Source: Gnetum montanum | Lineage: Eukaryota > Streptophyta > Gnetopsida > Gnetales > Gnetaceae | Direction: 5' to 3' | Assembly: GCA_015680685.1 (NCBI GenBank) | Contig: MNCI01029340.1 | Span: forward strand, 90,369 to 154,368 | Length of the DNA stretch: 64,000 bases | Part shown: in pieces, positions 1 to 11,945 of the stretch | Layout of the letters: every line of letters starts with the position of its first letter | How positions within the stretch are numbered: the stretch's first letter is position 1 | Notes under the pieces: generated by a model | What the model was told of the DNA's origin: nothing | The model's database searches: none | What the model saw: only the letters and a program-made list of their open reading frames with translations | Position numbers and translations under genes: made by a program

Positions 1-857
1 GGATAAGCAAAGAGGCATCTTACTGATCCCTCGGAGATGCCGCCACCGCACCCGCCGCAGTGGTGCCACCTCTGAGAGTCTAGCCTCGCCAGTTGGAGCC
101 CTGACGAAATCCTCATCGACAACGGCCCCGGGAATCTCCTACAATCATCGCTATCGGACGCTGGCTTCTCAAATTCATCTGGCCGGTTCCCGGTGCAGCC
201 AGTTAGCTGCGCTGTGTCTGGTGCCTTTTTGACAAAGATATGCAGCACCGAATCATCAGGATTGGCAGCTCCGCCCGTGTGCCCCGGCTCCTTCTTTACA
301 GCTCATTTATCTAACATCAGATAGCGTTGGTTTCAAGAAAATCTCGCCTTCGGTTCATCAGCGATGGTGTCCTTTGTTTTCTTTCGTGGTTGCAGGTTAC
401 CTGCCTTGGAGGATGCCATCCAAGGGTGCGTTCCATCTGAGCGGCAGAGTACAACAGCATGTTGAAATGGCTGCTCATGTTTGCCCGACCACTTAGCCTC
501 GCACAATCTTACCCTTACCTCTTGTTTCCTTCCTCCCCACCACCCAATTCCCATACGCAACATCTACATACGCAAGTATTCATTTTCCACACTCACGCTA
601 GTAGAGATATCGCAGAAAGTGATGCGTAACGCTCATTTTGCACGCATTCCTGCTACAATTTGTAACAGAGACATCTCAGATTGATACGCTACGCTCGTCT
701 GAAAGCATTCCTGTTGACCTGAATAAACGTACATTTCGCATTTCCCGAACCTGTTTCCAGTTACATCCCTTTATCTCCTATACCCGCCAATCTCTTTCAT
801 GTTGACAGGGCAATACTTGAGTAGCCATGGATGAACGTTATTCTTGCTTTGCCAATT
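1..857. other. unresolved GC-rich sequence at the left edge
   Basis: No convincing gene is seen. The first 330 bases are GC-rich and partly codon-like, but no long frame stays open. From about 560 the sequence contains GCGTAACGCTC-type words like those in the LTR that follows. Because a polypurine tract and hairpin end this stretch just before an LTR, it is probably the 3' untranslated end of another retroelement that continues to the left. Similarity to the 3' region of element 1 (15936-16932) is weak at best. Confidence 0.35.
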
Positions 858-934
858 CGGTGTTTCGCATTCTTTGTTGACGTCTTTCGGGTAAGCCCTC
901 CAACCGTCAACAAAGAGGGGCCATTGAAACACCG
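858..934 (+). other. polypurine-tract hairpin at an LTR start
   Basis: Left arm CGGTGTTTCGCATTC plus TTTGTTGACG pairs with CGTCAACAAAGA and TGAAACACCG. The inner TTTGTTGACG/CGTCAACAAA pairing is perfect. The right arm holds the purine tract AAAGAGGGGCC and the first ten LTR bases. The same structure lies at the polypurine tract of elements 1, 2 and 4, so this marks the 3' end of an internal region lying left of 925. Confidence 0.6.
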
Positions 935-1193
935 TGAAAAATTACGGGTCGGCCTCAGGCAAAGATTCGCAATTCAAGCAAGAGCGCGCTCCAGCTTCGT
1001 TCCAGGACGAGTTGATGCTCTATTACGCACGGCAGCGTGATGAGTGTAATAAGCTCCAAAATAGTCAAAGGCAGAGTCTAAAGAAGCGCAACAGTTTGAC
1101 ACTTTTCCTCCCGGCGCATGAATAACTTGTTTTTACGCTCGATACGCAGCGGTGGGTACCATTGCGTATGTTATCATTCAAGTTGCACATCGT

Positions 1194-1386
1194 TTTATGC
1201 TTCATTACGCACAGCTGCGTAGTAAGCGTAAGGCATACATTGTTTACGCTTCGTTACGCACAGCTGCGTAGTGAGCGTAACTTATACATTGCTTACGCTT
1301 CATCACGCGCGCAACTGCGTAGTGAGCATAAAGTTGTACATTGTTTACGCTTCGACACGCGCAACTGCGTAGTGAGCGTAAAGCAA
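1194..1386 (+). repeat. four tandem ~50-bp hairpin units in LTR U3
   Basis: The word CTGCGTAG recurs near 1215, 1264, 1315 and 1365, giving a 50-bp period. In each unit TTACGCTTC(G/A)TTACGCA is followed by an imperfect reverse complement, TGCGTAGTGAGCGTAA, so each unit can fold into a stem. The location in U3 suggests a promoter-proximal regulatory array, which is an inference. Confidence 0.75.
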
Positions 1387-1629
1387 CTCTGAGCTTATTG
1401 GTTTTACACCAGATTATGCTCATACACACAACGCAATGCGAATGAGTGTGATACAGCCTGAAAACAATTAAAGCATGCTCATCATGTGCCTACTTCTTAC
1501 ACGCACACCACGCAAACAAGCGTGTTGTGCGTAGTCACAGTCTGACTTAAAAGGATCATGCCAGCAGGACCCGCAATATCCGGGACCCACATCATTAGGG
1601 TTGTTCCTTTTCCACGAAGCGTCGCGGCC

Positions 1630-1636
1630 TATAAAT
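1630..1636 (+). promoter_or_regulatory. TATA-like box in LTR
   Basis: CCTATAAATTCC aligns by position and flank (CCTATAAAT) with the TATAAATA boxes in the other LTRs of this family at 17902, 37326 and 54027, in the sense orientation of each. It is the likely U3 core promoter of the genomic RNA. Confidence 0.5.
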
Positions 1637-2400
1637 TCCTCAGTTGACAAAGATACAAGGTGGGCAAAAAATTCGGGTTAGCAAACTCAAAGAAGCAAAA
1701 AAGCATATTTCTGAGCACCAGAGCACTTAGCACTTTGGAGCAGAGATACAGAGAACAGCGCTTTGGCAACTGTTGACATCATCACCTTACAGCCAAAGCA
1801 GAGCACAGTTCGATTTGAGCACCGGTGACAGGAGTAATCTTTCTGCTGAAAAGACCCTATCAATCAGAAACAGTTGATCGGTAGACGTCAAAGCTTGGCC
1901 CGCCTTGCATCTCAGCTTAGCCCACAAGGTAGATCGGACTTCTGTTTAGACCGTTTTGCTTGTTGTTTTGTGCTTGTTTCACATCCTGTAATCTGGGATT
2001 CCCCAGTGTAATTTCTCATACGAAATATACATTTGTAAGTCAAAGCGCAGATCTTGAAGCTACGTGTTTCTTTTTTGCCAGCCTCCTTTCATCGTGTTTA
2101 GCATTATCGCCGTTGCAACCCGACCACATCGTTTTCCCCTTACTTTACGGTCCCTCGAATCAGATCGCTCTCTTTTACGCACTTTGCATTGTTTTACTGA
2201 CCCGTAAGTCCCTGTCTGATCGACAAGATCGTTCAGGGCGCCGCGGATTCGTTTTTCTAGCATAGCCCTCGCGCGGATCCGTGGCTAAAACTGTGTACGC
2301 CGGAATATCGGTCGGTATTTCTAGCTGCTGACGTTTTCTGTCATTACACCGTCGGTGTTTCGTTTCCAGCCGCTGACATTTTCAGTTGCTACAGTCTTTT

Positions 2401-2419
2401 TGGCGCTAGAAGGAGGGCC
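2401..2419 (+). other. primer-binding site of element 1
   Basis: TGGCGCTAGAAGGAGGGCC begins with TGG, the complement of a tRNA CCA end, seven bases after the LTR. The same or decayed sequence follows the 5' LTR of element 2 (34433-34451, minus), element 4 (53398-53416, minus) and element 3 (57476-57494). The tRNA species was not assigned. Confidence 0.8.
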
Positions 2420-2504
2420 TTTGCTACCTTTTCCATATATCACAGTAGTCTTGTAAGTCTTCTGCACCCTGATACGCATTAATGTAAACTTGACACCTAT
2501 CTGT

Positions 2505-2765
2505 GGCTATTTACGCATCGTGTACTGCATATCGGTCGCCTCGACGGTTCCTCAGGAGCCCTACAGGACATAAAGCCTCCAGTTGCCAGTTGACTTGCTT
2601 TTTTTTACAATGGTCTTGCATGTGTTCTGTACCCTATCGCACACTAGCGTAAAGGTGACACCCTTTTGTGGTTGTTTACGGATCGTGTGGTACAGACCAG
2701 TCGCCTCAACGGTTTCTCCGGAGCCTAGCAAGACATAAAGCCTTCTTTTTGATTGCTTGTCAACT
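2505..2765 (+). repeat. leader repeat, two units
   Basis: Two copies of a unit built on GCCTC(G/A)ACGGTT(C/T)CTC, AGGAGCC, GACATAAAGCCT and TGTACCCTATCGCA-like words occur at about 2535 and 2700, spaced about 165 bp. The unit is expanded to about six copies in element 4 (52575-53350). It sits between primer site and gag, where packaging and dimerisation signals are expected. Confidence 0.65.
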
Positions 2766-2850
2766 TCTTTGCTTTTTTTCATTTGAAAAACTATTTAGCT
2801 ATTCAATTTCTCTACTTTTTCTATTTTCAAAACTTCCTATCTTAGTAGCA

Positions 2851-5640
2851 ATGACTTCCAAAACTACTGTAGCTAACACCTTCAACATTGAGGTTCCCTT
2901 CAATGTTGAGGTTCCCATCACAATTCAAGGCATCATTGGTGTCGAACAACCGCTGAACCCAATGCTAGAAACTTGTCAATCCCTTAAGATCCAAAACCGA
3001 GGACCTGATGGCTTGGCCCAACAACATGAGTGTTACAACTTCCTCTGTGCAAAGGTTCAGGCAAACCTACCTTTTGATGTACACAAATTAGAGAGCAAAC
3101 GTAGCTTCGAGTTTGCTTACTACGATGGTAAGGAGTTTGTTCCCACTCCCAGCATTTCCATACCTTTGACACAGGCAAACCAAAGGCTTCTAAACCAGCT
3201 AATCCAGCTGGCTAGGCTTAGGGAGCAACAGGACATAACGTCCAACTAGGATGATGCCTTCTAGAATGGATAGGAGGAACTCGATTTCTAATTTGACAAG
3301 GAGGTCAAGCCAACCTCGTTCCTGTACCTCCTACCCAATCCTTCTAGGCCAATCCATTGTCTATCACTGCTTCCTTTTTCATCACACCTACGCTTCCGCA
3401 GCCTGCAACTAAAATTGCAATGGGTAGCCATGTCACCTTCCTAGTATATCAACGCCCTTATTCCCCTATTCATTTGTAGCGACTATGCCTTTGCAAACTG
3501 TTCATCAGCATATTCTTGTAGCACATCATACACCAATCATGGCTACCCTGCCACATGTTCATATTGTACCTTCTTTGCAATCGTACGTGAATTCCATGTC
3601 AATTCCTATGTTCATGTCTGTTCCACCCAATGTGGCAGGCCCAAGCCTACCCACGTGATGGATCCCATTCATTTCTTTGCATATTCCACAACCATCGCAA
3701 ATGTCTCACTATGTTTACCCTCAGACCAACCAAACCTTGCAAGCAGTACAACCCAACATAGAGCTATGGTCTATTTCGCTAGTGACACAAGCATTTAGGT
3801 CTGAGTCTCTCCTATTGCAACAATGGCTGCACACGATCATTCATGTCTTTTCCATGTCCCTAGCCTGAAAAGCCTTAGATTGGTATCACGTGTTACCACA
3901 TTCATCTATTTCAACTCTGGAAGAGCTTCTAACCCAATTCATGATGTGCTTCAAGTATAACTTGAAGGTAGAAACCATGCTAGACCAACTGATGAGCATG
4001 AAGCAAGAGCCTCTAGAACCAGTCCAAAAGTTCATCTAGCATTGGAGTGCAACCCTTAAAGAAATCCGTGAGCCCATCGTGGAAGCCCACTTGTTGGCCA
4101 TCTTTAAGGGTGCAGTGAATGACTTTATCAAGTCTAAACTGTACTACCTCACCTCTCACACTCTTAGTCAAGCTTTCACTCAGACTAAGAGTATACAGGA
4201 TGTGGCTGAGGTGAGCAAAGGCCCAACTTACATCGCTTACAAAAAACACCTTCACAAATAAGGACAAGGGTAAGGCCCCAACAACCACAGTGGCTATTGG
4301 GGTGACCGAGGCCAAGCCTAGACCTAGTAACAACAGTAACAAGAGCAAAAAGAAACCAGCCATACTCGCAGCTAACCCCATGCCCAAACAGGGCAACATG
4401 CCGCAACCTCTAGTACTTGCACCTGAGACATCTGCGCAACCCAAGCTAAACTTTGAGCGTAAAGATCGCTCGAAGTACACCCCATTGCCTCTCAAGCCTT
4501 CTAAACTTCTGAAGCAGTTTTTGGAGATGGTGCACATTCAACACAAGAAAATGTCAGAAGAAGCAAGTAGGAGACATCAACGCTACTATGATCTCCTTAG
4601 GAACCCCTCTTTGGCCCTGCCCAATAAGGCCTCAATTCCTAGGGGAGTCAAGCTGGACAGGTTTTGTAACTACCACCAATAGTGTGGTCACAACATGGAT
4701 TACTGTTTGGCATTGTAGGACAATATCCAGAGATTGATCGACCAAGGAAAATTGGTGTTGGACGAAAGAAACCCAATACGCCTTGAAAATCAGTCTATGC
4801 ATGTCTACACAGATCCCCTCAACGCCAACAATTCCAGTTATGTCATCAATGCCATCGGCATTGACAATAATCCTAGGCCACCCCAGTAGCCATTCATGGT
4901 CTGTATGGCTCAGCGTAGTGCACCAACACCATGATCGACTAATCAAAGCTCGCAACAGCCGTTCATCTTGAGAGTCCCTCCACGAGAATTCGTCTCCGTG
5001 CCACCTGTTAGTGAAACCATGCCACTTCGTCCATTAACGTCGTTAGCTCCATTTATCATCAGGGGTCCAGCTCCTTTAACAGCCCCCACCCTGCATAAAA
5101 TAACTAAACAACCTTCTTGTCCTAAAAATCGAGAAGTACGCTTCGTAGGAGAGACATCGAGAGGAGGTACCATCCCTGGTACTTCCAAGCCTACATCTCC
5201 ACCTCCTACATCTCTACCTTCATCACCAAGGGCGAATGTCCACATAACTGCATAGTATATGTCGCCCTGCCAAAAAGGGTCTGAACCTAGACCCAAAGTC
5301 ACCCCTCCTTGGAAAATTCATCTTCTGGGACAATTTGAAGAGGAGAAAAGCGTTAAACATGGGGGTGGCCAAGAATTTTTGGATGCCTTCACTCAGGTCA
5401 AGCAAGCTCTAAAACAAAAAAATGCTACACTAAGCTTGTACGACCTAATCATGACATCTGTCCCCCACCGCGAGACTATGATCTGCATGTTGACAGTGAT
5501 TCCGATGAACAAAGACATGCCAGCGGAAGAGGAAGCGATCCACTCAGTCATGCTTCCCTCTGCACCCGTAGAGCTTGAGCCATCCCAATTGACTTTTAGT
5601 GATGATGCCATTAGGGAAGATCCCGAAAGGGGTCAGGTGA
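2851..5640 (+). pseudogene. gag: gag polyprotein, element 1 (broken)
   Basis: The ATG at 2851 (MTSKTTVANTFNIEV) matches the gag start of element 4 (MASTTTTVNTFNVEM, minus strand from 52445). The first 132 codons are open to 3249, after which many stops, mostly TAG, interrupt. A capsid-type stretch (SLLLQQWLHTIIHVFSMSLA, then LTQFMMCFKYNLK and QKFI*HWS) lies at about 3800-4260. A zinc-knuckle-like CNYH.CGHNMDYC lies near 4668-4710. A conserved linker (LYDLIMTSVPHRE) precedes protease. Gag would form the virus-like particle in the cytoplasm. This copy cannot make a full protein. Confidence 0.8.
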
Positions 5641-6162
5641 CGACAGCACCCCTTTTCATCACAATTCAAGTCAGGCAACACCGGATTCGAAGGGTACATG
5701 TTGATGATGGGGCTGCCACGAACATCATCCTCTTATCTATTATGAACAAGTTGGGCTTGGTTGACTAGATCAAACCCAAATCAATGTCGTGCCTAAGGTC
5801 GTTCAATGGTGCATGCATCCTGGTGAAGGGCATAGTTCACATAGACTTTGTAGCAGGGGACCAGTTCCCCACAAACACAACATTCATTGTAGTCAAGCAA
5901 ATTCTTGGGTTTAACCTAATCTTGTGGAGATCATGGTTAGCACAACTTAGGACTATCTCCTCACCCATACAATAGGAAATCCACCTACCATACGTGGGTA
6001 GGGAAGTGGTGATCCTTGGTGATGAAGTAGCAACACAAGCAATCAGTAACATAGACTAGAATTATATCATAGGTTGAGTTTCCTTTCCAAGTGGGGGACA
6101 ACGATGTGAACGAGGGCCCTGGTGAAACACATCAGCCTTACATTTTGATCAACCCACAATGG
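5641..6162 (+). pseudogene. aspartic protease, element 1 (broken)
   Basis: The retropepsin region starts at PLFITIQVRQHRIRR. The active-site loop reads VDDGAATN where a D-(S/T/G)-G motif is usual. The flap-like FVAGDQFPTNTTFIVV and the hydrophobic FNLILWRSWLAQLR follow, the latter matching the ILGRPWL end of plant retropepsins. TAG replaces CAG after KLGLVD. The frame then runs through PYILINPQW to a possible splice donor (TGG|GTGAAG) at 6162/6163. The enzyme would cleave the Gag-Pol polyprotein. Confidence 0.8.
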
Positions 6163-6224
6163 GTGAAGAAGTAGCTACGCATAGCGTAGTAACTCCATTG
6201 CTTCCTGCCCAGTTGCCATCCCCG

Positions 6225-6575
6225 GTACATTCATCACTTTTTACTTTGTTAACATGCCATCCTTTTGGCATGCTATGCTATGACATGAAATGGCCTAAAA
6301 CTAGCATCATCACTTTTTTCTTTGTTAACAGGTCGTCCTTTTGGCATGCCACGCTATGGCCCGAAATGACCTAAAAATAGCATCATCTGTTTTTTCTTTG
6401 TTAGCATGTTGTCCTTTTGGAATGCTACGCTATGGCCTGAAATGGCCTAAAACTATGCCTACGCTATGGCCAGAAATGGCCTGAAACTAGCAACAGCCCA
6501 AAATGGCCTACAACTAGCAATGGCCTAAAATGGCCTAAAACTAGCAAGAGCCAGAAACGGCCTAAAACTAGCACA
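6225..6575 (+). repeat. punctuation array i, element 1
   Basis: About seven copies of (C/T)GAAATGGCCTAAAACTAGC. The first three are spaced about 75 bp and separated by GTTAACATG and TTTTGGCATGC words. The last four are about 28 bp apart. The array lies between the protease exon and the 3' end of the antisense gene. Element 4 has the matching array at 48385-48680 and element 2 at 30090-30420, always in the same orientation relative to gag-pol. Confidence 0.8.
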
Positions 6576-6750
6576 TGAAAGCATAAACATCTTATACAAA
6601 ATGGATGTATGCAATACACAAGTTAGTGCAGAATCAATTTTTGTTTCACAAAATCCTCTTCGCTTTACTCAAAACTATTGTCTTTCAAACAATGTTTGCA
6701 AAATTTGTTACAAATTTTTTAAAAAAAAATTTAAAAAACATCACATGCGG

Positions 6751-9700
6751 TCATGGTTTGTCTCTATTTGCATCCTCTTCACTATTCGTCCCTGCATTAT
6801 TTCCTTTTACATCACCTTCTCCTGCATTGTCCTCTACCGGTTCTTCATTCCTTCCCTCTACGGGGCCTACACCCTCATCTAGAGCCTACATCGTAGGAGT
6901 GAACTGGTCAGCTAGGGCAACAAATGCAAACTACAATAGAGCATAAGCATTAACACAGTAAAGTGACTAACCTGAGAAGGGCTTGCATCCATCTCAAAGG
7001 GTATCTAGTCTAAATCGAGCTTGAGACGACACCAGACCTCCTCTGCCGTGATGTCCATCCAACACTTGTTGCTAGGTTTAGCATCCATAGTAGCTCTCTC
7101 CCTTTCGACGGTAGTCCATATTGGTGGTCCCGGGGAAAAGGAGACAGTTGCGGTCTATCCTATGGGAAGGTTCACTTTTAGGTCAGGAGATTCCGTAACC
7201 TTTACCTACTCTTTGAACTTGGCATAGGCCTCAGAAGTGTCAATGGCATTTGCGAATTCTTCATACGTAAATGCCTCCATAGTAGTGTCCTTGTACAGTT
7301 TACAATGGATGGCATTTTCCAGTTTATACATGTGTTTATGGTTTTTCTGGGACTACCCCCATGCAAAAACTTTGGCACTGAAGTCTTTCAGATCTTGACA
7401 CTTCTAGGCTAGCAAGTCCATCTACATCCGTTGTTCAATTATCTCACAAGTGGCTTCAATGTTCTGATGTGTGACAATCTAAAACCTGGCATGGTCTATC
7501 ATAGTCATGTGCCAGTCCTCATTATTAGTGTCACGGGCTATGAGGAACTCATTCCTCGACCTGAGATCCTCCACCTCAATGACCAGGTCGGCCTCTCTTT
7601 GTTCAGCTCTTTGGACCCTTGTCCACAAGTCCTCGTTGATGCACTTATACTCCCACAAGAAATGTGCCAAGTGCAAAATGCATTTGTAAGCCTTTTCATA
7701 CATGTAATCAGGCACCTCGGTCACTTCAGGTGAGAGCATAGCCATGACACCGACTTTCATAGATCATGTCAGGTCCCATTTAAGCCGAGAGGCTACCATG
7801 ACACAAAGAGCATAGCAATTGCGTTAGCATAACAAGAATAGAAAATTCAAGAAATTATAGCATAACAACATGAAAGCACCTAACACTACTACTTACCCAC
7901 ATCAGGTTCTGCCTACTGAAGGCATTTGATCATGTCGTCGATGAGTCCCTACACGAATGCAAACTTGTCAAGGACTTCGGCCCAGGATTCCGCGTGAGTC
8001 GAAGGGGGTCCTACAGCATCAACAGTAGCACCTATTACATAACTAAACATATTAGCAATGGATGAAATGGACTATGACAAGGCAAATATATTGCCAAACT
8101 CACCAGCATCCGATTGCGGTCTCTCTCCTTGCTGATGCAAGATGATGATGGTAGCCTTGGCAAAAGGTCCTACTGAGTCTACACGAGCCCCTTCCTCATG
8201 CGTTAGTGCCTTTCCTTTTAGGAGACTAGCATCTTTTTTATTCAAGGGAGGTGCCTCTTCGTTGGTAGGAGGATGCTCCCTAATAACAAGAGCCCCTACC
8301 CTAGTGACAGGAGCTCCTTTATTCCTGAATAGGGCCCTTTCTTCCACAACTTGGGCCTCTACATCTTTATTTGTTGCCCCCGTCTTAGGGGCCGACACTT
8401 CTTCATCGCCTTCTTCTTCTTCTTCTTCTTCTTCCTTTGCTAGCAGTGAAACATGTTTGGATTAGTCCAAAACAAGTTAGCTTAACGTAGGTGCTACGCT
8501 ATGCTACACCACCTAGCGTAGCAAACAATAACAAAACAAGCATTAGACAAAAGCGTTTACCAATGGGGGGTTGTGTCCTCTGCAATTTAAGCTGTAGTCT
8601 TCGCCCCTCTTCTTCCTCCATGCGAAGGGTTTTCTTAGCTGGGGGAGGCCTCTTTTATTGCAATTCCTTGGGCATAGTCTTAGTTATGAGACATTCCCCC
8701 TACAACATGCTACTGGCTATAGCAGGGGATGTCTCTCCTACGTTGTCCTGGCCATGAATGTTGCGAGCCGTCCAATCCTTAGTTGTTACAGATAATAACT
8801 CCTCGATTATTTTTGGGGGATCTTGGGCTTGTGTGGTTTGGAGGATCTGGAGAATTCATGGTCTGGAAATCTGGTTGTGATTTTGCATAACCTAGGCTCC
8901 ATTCTCTTAGACCACCAGAAACTCCGCGAAGAGCTTCAGAAAGGCTATGTAAAAGGTGTAATGTATGTTAAAATGGGATTCTAATTTCTGACGAAGCCCC
9001 AAGATTTCAGCCTACAAGCCTTTACATAGGAAACTGGCCCAGTTGTAATGGGCCCCCTCTTCCATGACCTCTTGCATTATCCAGGCCTGCTCAATCCACA
9101 GGACCTTCCCTTGGGTAAGCAGCTGGGGGAATGCGCGAGCACGAAAGATAGGTAGATCTCCTTGGCAGGCTCATCTTTGAGCTTCTCCATGGGGAGCCAT
9201 TTTTGCTCCTTATCAATCCCCACCCACTCCTGAATATCCTTCTTTTGAATGGTTAGCTCCTTCTTGCCCTTCAATCCTATGAGGATGTCGTCGGTAGGAA
9301 CACCGAACAGGTCCACGAATAGCTGGTCATTGATTTCAATGAACACCTACATGTCCCGTATGTGCGTGCAGAAGTGGCCTACCTTTTTAGAAAAGGATTT
9401 GACCAGGGAAAGCATCTCGACGACAGAAATGCTTGAATTCAGGGCCATGAATAGATCCATAAGCCCTTCCTCCTAGATGTTCTGGACCAAGGCATTTGAA
9501 GTTGCATGGTTTAGTCAGCATTGGCTCGCTTCTACTTTGCCATATTTGAAGTAGATGTTTTCCCCCTACGTCTCGGTGGTTACCACCGTCACCTCCTAGA
9601 CCTTCTTCATCCCTACAACAATTGTCACAAAAANGTCACCTCCTAGACCTTCTTCATCCCTACAACAATTGTCACAAAAATGCTTAACATGAAAACACAG

Positions 9701-11231
9701 TAAATACAAAGATTACAAAAAACACTTAAGCATGTGACACTTACTATTTGGCCTACTGGGCCTATACAGTAACGAGAACTGCGGAAAGTCAACCAAAACT
9801 TGTTCAATAGTGACCAATTTCAAGGGTTCTGCCCACTCCTCATCCAACCAACCCTGCCCCTTGCACTAATCATAGAGAATGTGATATAGGCCTGAGTAGG
9901 TATGGTATTCACCCCTGCATTGACTGATCATGCCCGCTCGCAGGTTCTCAGTAAAAGAGAACTCCTCTAGGGCTATCCACGTTGTAGCCAGCAGACCCGA
10001 TCAATCATGAACCCCATCCTGGTTGATGAAAAACCTGGTAGCAAACACATACTATTATCATTTGGCCAATACGGCCAGCATCACACAAACACAATGGAGC
10101 AAAGCTGCAAAACTCACATGCTAGCATAGTAGAAAGTTCCCTGTGGGTTCTAGAAGCACGTCGTCATAAAACGTGCAAGGAATAGTGTGTTAAAATGGTG
10201 GTAGCAGCTATATTCAGACATTTCCCAGATCTACGCTAAATGCCTTAACCCTATTGGGTGTTGATTGGATCCTTCTCCCTACCTGCTCATGGTTGCCTTG
10301 TCAGTCAAAAACCTCAGAATGCCTCGACTTGCCCCAAGCAATATGGCTTCTATTATGTCGACCGCCTCCTCCTCCCCTAGGGATGACCAAACGATCACAC
10401 TAAAGTGGTCGAGGAGGAACTGCAAGAAGTCCTGTGCCCCTTTCTTGAACCAGAGCCCCTACTCTCCCATACGTATTTGCGGAGGAGAGGCATTGGCCAC
10501 ATGTTTTCTCACATGACACAGGATCCCTCTAATTTCTAAAACAATTAGGATTGGCCTTAGCCCCACCCTCCACAACGCAACCAACAAGTGTTAGCATCAT
10601 GTCTAACTGCAATGTGCATGCAACATAGTAATACCTAGTGGTTCATACATACAGTGTAGCATAACCCCCTTTCTGCACATAGCATAGCAAGAACATGAAA
10701 GTGGTAGCATAGCAAAAACAGCCTAGCGTAGCAATAGAGCAATTAACCCTAACAGGGTGATTAACAATACGCTTAACAAAACACGTGTCACGCTCTTACA
10801 TCATGCATGGCCTGACCTTCCCGGAGGTCTTAAGTCATGCCATTCCAAGGTCAAGTAACTTAAACTGCCCAAACCCTTGTGGTTATGACAACCATGATGA
10901 TGGTAGTTTAAGTGACCTTGCATGCAACAATGGCCTAGCGCTCATGCATCCACCAGGGCTGAAACGGCAAGAGCGACAATGCAAAGGCCAAAACAACACA
11001 ACAACAAAAAATGCGAATAACTAATACTACAATGAAAAATGAAAGCAGATAGAAACAGAAGCAAAAAATGATAATAGAATCGCGAAAAAATAGAGGAAGC
11101 ATAGTAGCCTACCGGGTCAACGGCGTGTCCTTCTGCGCCACGATGCGCGCTTGTGTCACTTGCCCTAGGGTTTGCTTCACATCCTCGACCTTTGCAAACA
11201 CCAAATTTGTGTGTTCCTTCCTCAGAGCCAT
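6751..11231 (-). pseudogene. antisense multi-exon gene with FCP1-like pseudophosphatase domain, element 1
   Basis: Predicted exons (minus): 11231-11113, 10567-10118, 10034-9745, 9612-8561, about 8437-7897, 7792-6972, 6885-6751. Exon 1 starts MALRKEHTNLVFAKVED. Exon 2 encodes LIVLEIRGIL, then DFLQFLLDHFSVIVWSS and a NTLFLA...NPQGT segment. This order resembles FCP1/SCP HAD phosphatases (LDLDGTL, FLxF...VWSS, NTLLVDDSP...NPP), but the DxD and DD acids are missing. Exon 4 is unrecognised (INDQLFVDLFGVPTDD). Exon 5 is acidic with a poly-Glu start. Exon 6 has a coiled coil (EQREADLVIEVEDLRSRNEF). Exon 7 is an acidic tail ending RDKP. TAG stops interrupt exons 2, 4, 5 and 6. Exon sizes match element 4 closely. 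Function is unknown. Confidence 0.75.
9588..9680. other. single-N junction flanked by a 46-bp direct duplication
   Basis: The N at 9634 separates two identical copies of a segment that starts GTCACCTCCTAGACC and ends CACAAAAA. This looks like an assembly or gap-closing artefact, not biology. It lies at the exon 4/intron 3 border of the antisense gene and inflates that intron. Confidence 0.8.
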
Positions 11232-11384
11232 TGCCTTGATTGTAGATTTTTCCTTATCGCTGTGCAAAAAACTGCCTTGCTCACTACTAGCAAAATTGCT
11301 CTGTGCTCCAAAATCACCTTACGCTCTGAATATGGGCTCTACACTCTTACGGTGAGAATGGCAAGCTTACTAGGGTTTAATCCC

Positions 11385-11433
11385 TATTTATGGCCATAAT
11401 GGTGAAAAAGGAAAACTTGCTGCTCTCTCTCTC
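11385..11433 (-). promoter_or_regulatory. antisense core promoter candidate, element 1
   Basis: On the minus strand a GAGAGAGAGAG tract (11433-11423) is followed 30 bases later by CCATAAATAGGG (TATA-like, 11393-11385) and, 154 bases further on, by the exon 1 ATG in CAATGGC context. Element 4 keeps the same order on its + strand (GA tract 43629-43648, CATAAATA 43677-43684, ATG 43836). Shared order and spacing in two diverged copies suggest a real antisense promoter. Confidence 0.6.
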
Positions 11434-11564
11434 CATTTAATGCGAAGTGTGCCATACAGTGTAGCATCCTCACCACGGCATCATAGCACTGTTAGCATTA
11501 AAACGTTGACATGCTTCAAGATAATGACTTGCTTTCCTAAAAAAATAAATATATATTTTCGATT

Positions 11565-11945
11565 ATCACAGTCCGGAAAGACCTTAAACTAGAAATCGTA
11601 GCATAGTTGCACTTTCACCAATCCGAAAAGACCTTAAAATAGCATTTTTTTAGAGTAGTGTTCTACTTTCGTTAACGATCCAAAAAGACCTTAAACTAGA
11701 AACCCTAGCGCAGTTGCAACTTTCGAGGTCTGAAAAGATCCTAAAATTAGCATGTTTCGATCTGTTATACGTTCACAGTCCGCAATGACACTAAACTAGC
11801 AATCTCACGTATTCAGATTAGCGGTTTGACATTTTCTTTCCTTAGCAGTTTCACGTTCTCATGTTGACAGTTTACATTTTCTATTTTAGCAACTCTACAT
11901 CTCCACGACATAACGGTCTACCATGACTTTAAACTAGAAAAATTT
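11565..11945 (+). repeat. punctuation array ii, element 1
   Basis: Six degenerate copies of GTCCGAAAAGACCTTAAACTAG at about 11571, 11621, 11679, 11729, 11777 and 11915. The array lies just upstream of the antisense promoter and just before the RT exon. Equivalent arrays are at 43020-43490 (element 4) and 23905-23998 (element 2). The intervening sequence is AT-rich with no frame. Confidence 0.8.

Larger units (their letters stand above)
925..2393 (+). repeat. LTR upstream of element 1 gag (diverged subfamily)
   Basis: Starts TGAAACACCG and ends GTTGCTACA, matching the TGAAACACC...CTACA termini of the LTRs at 16999-18571 and 53423-55003. The last 150 bases (around 2205-2393) are recognisably the same U5 as those copies, but the U3 half is unrelated and much richer in CpG. 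Length is 1469 bp. The primer-binding site follows seven bases after the end. Confidence 0.75.

Noticed and set aside
9588-9680. Tandem duplication at the exon 4 border of the antisense gene
   Set aside because: An N sits between perfect copies, the same pattern as at 25668, which points to assembly.
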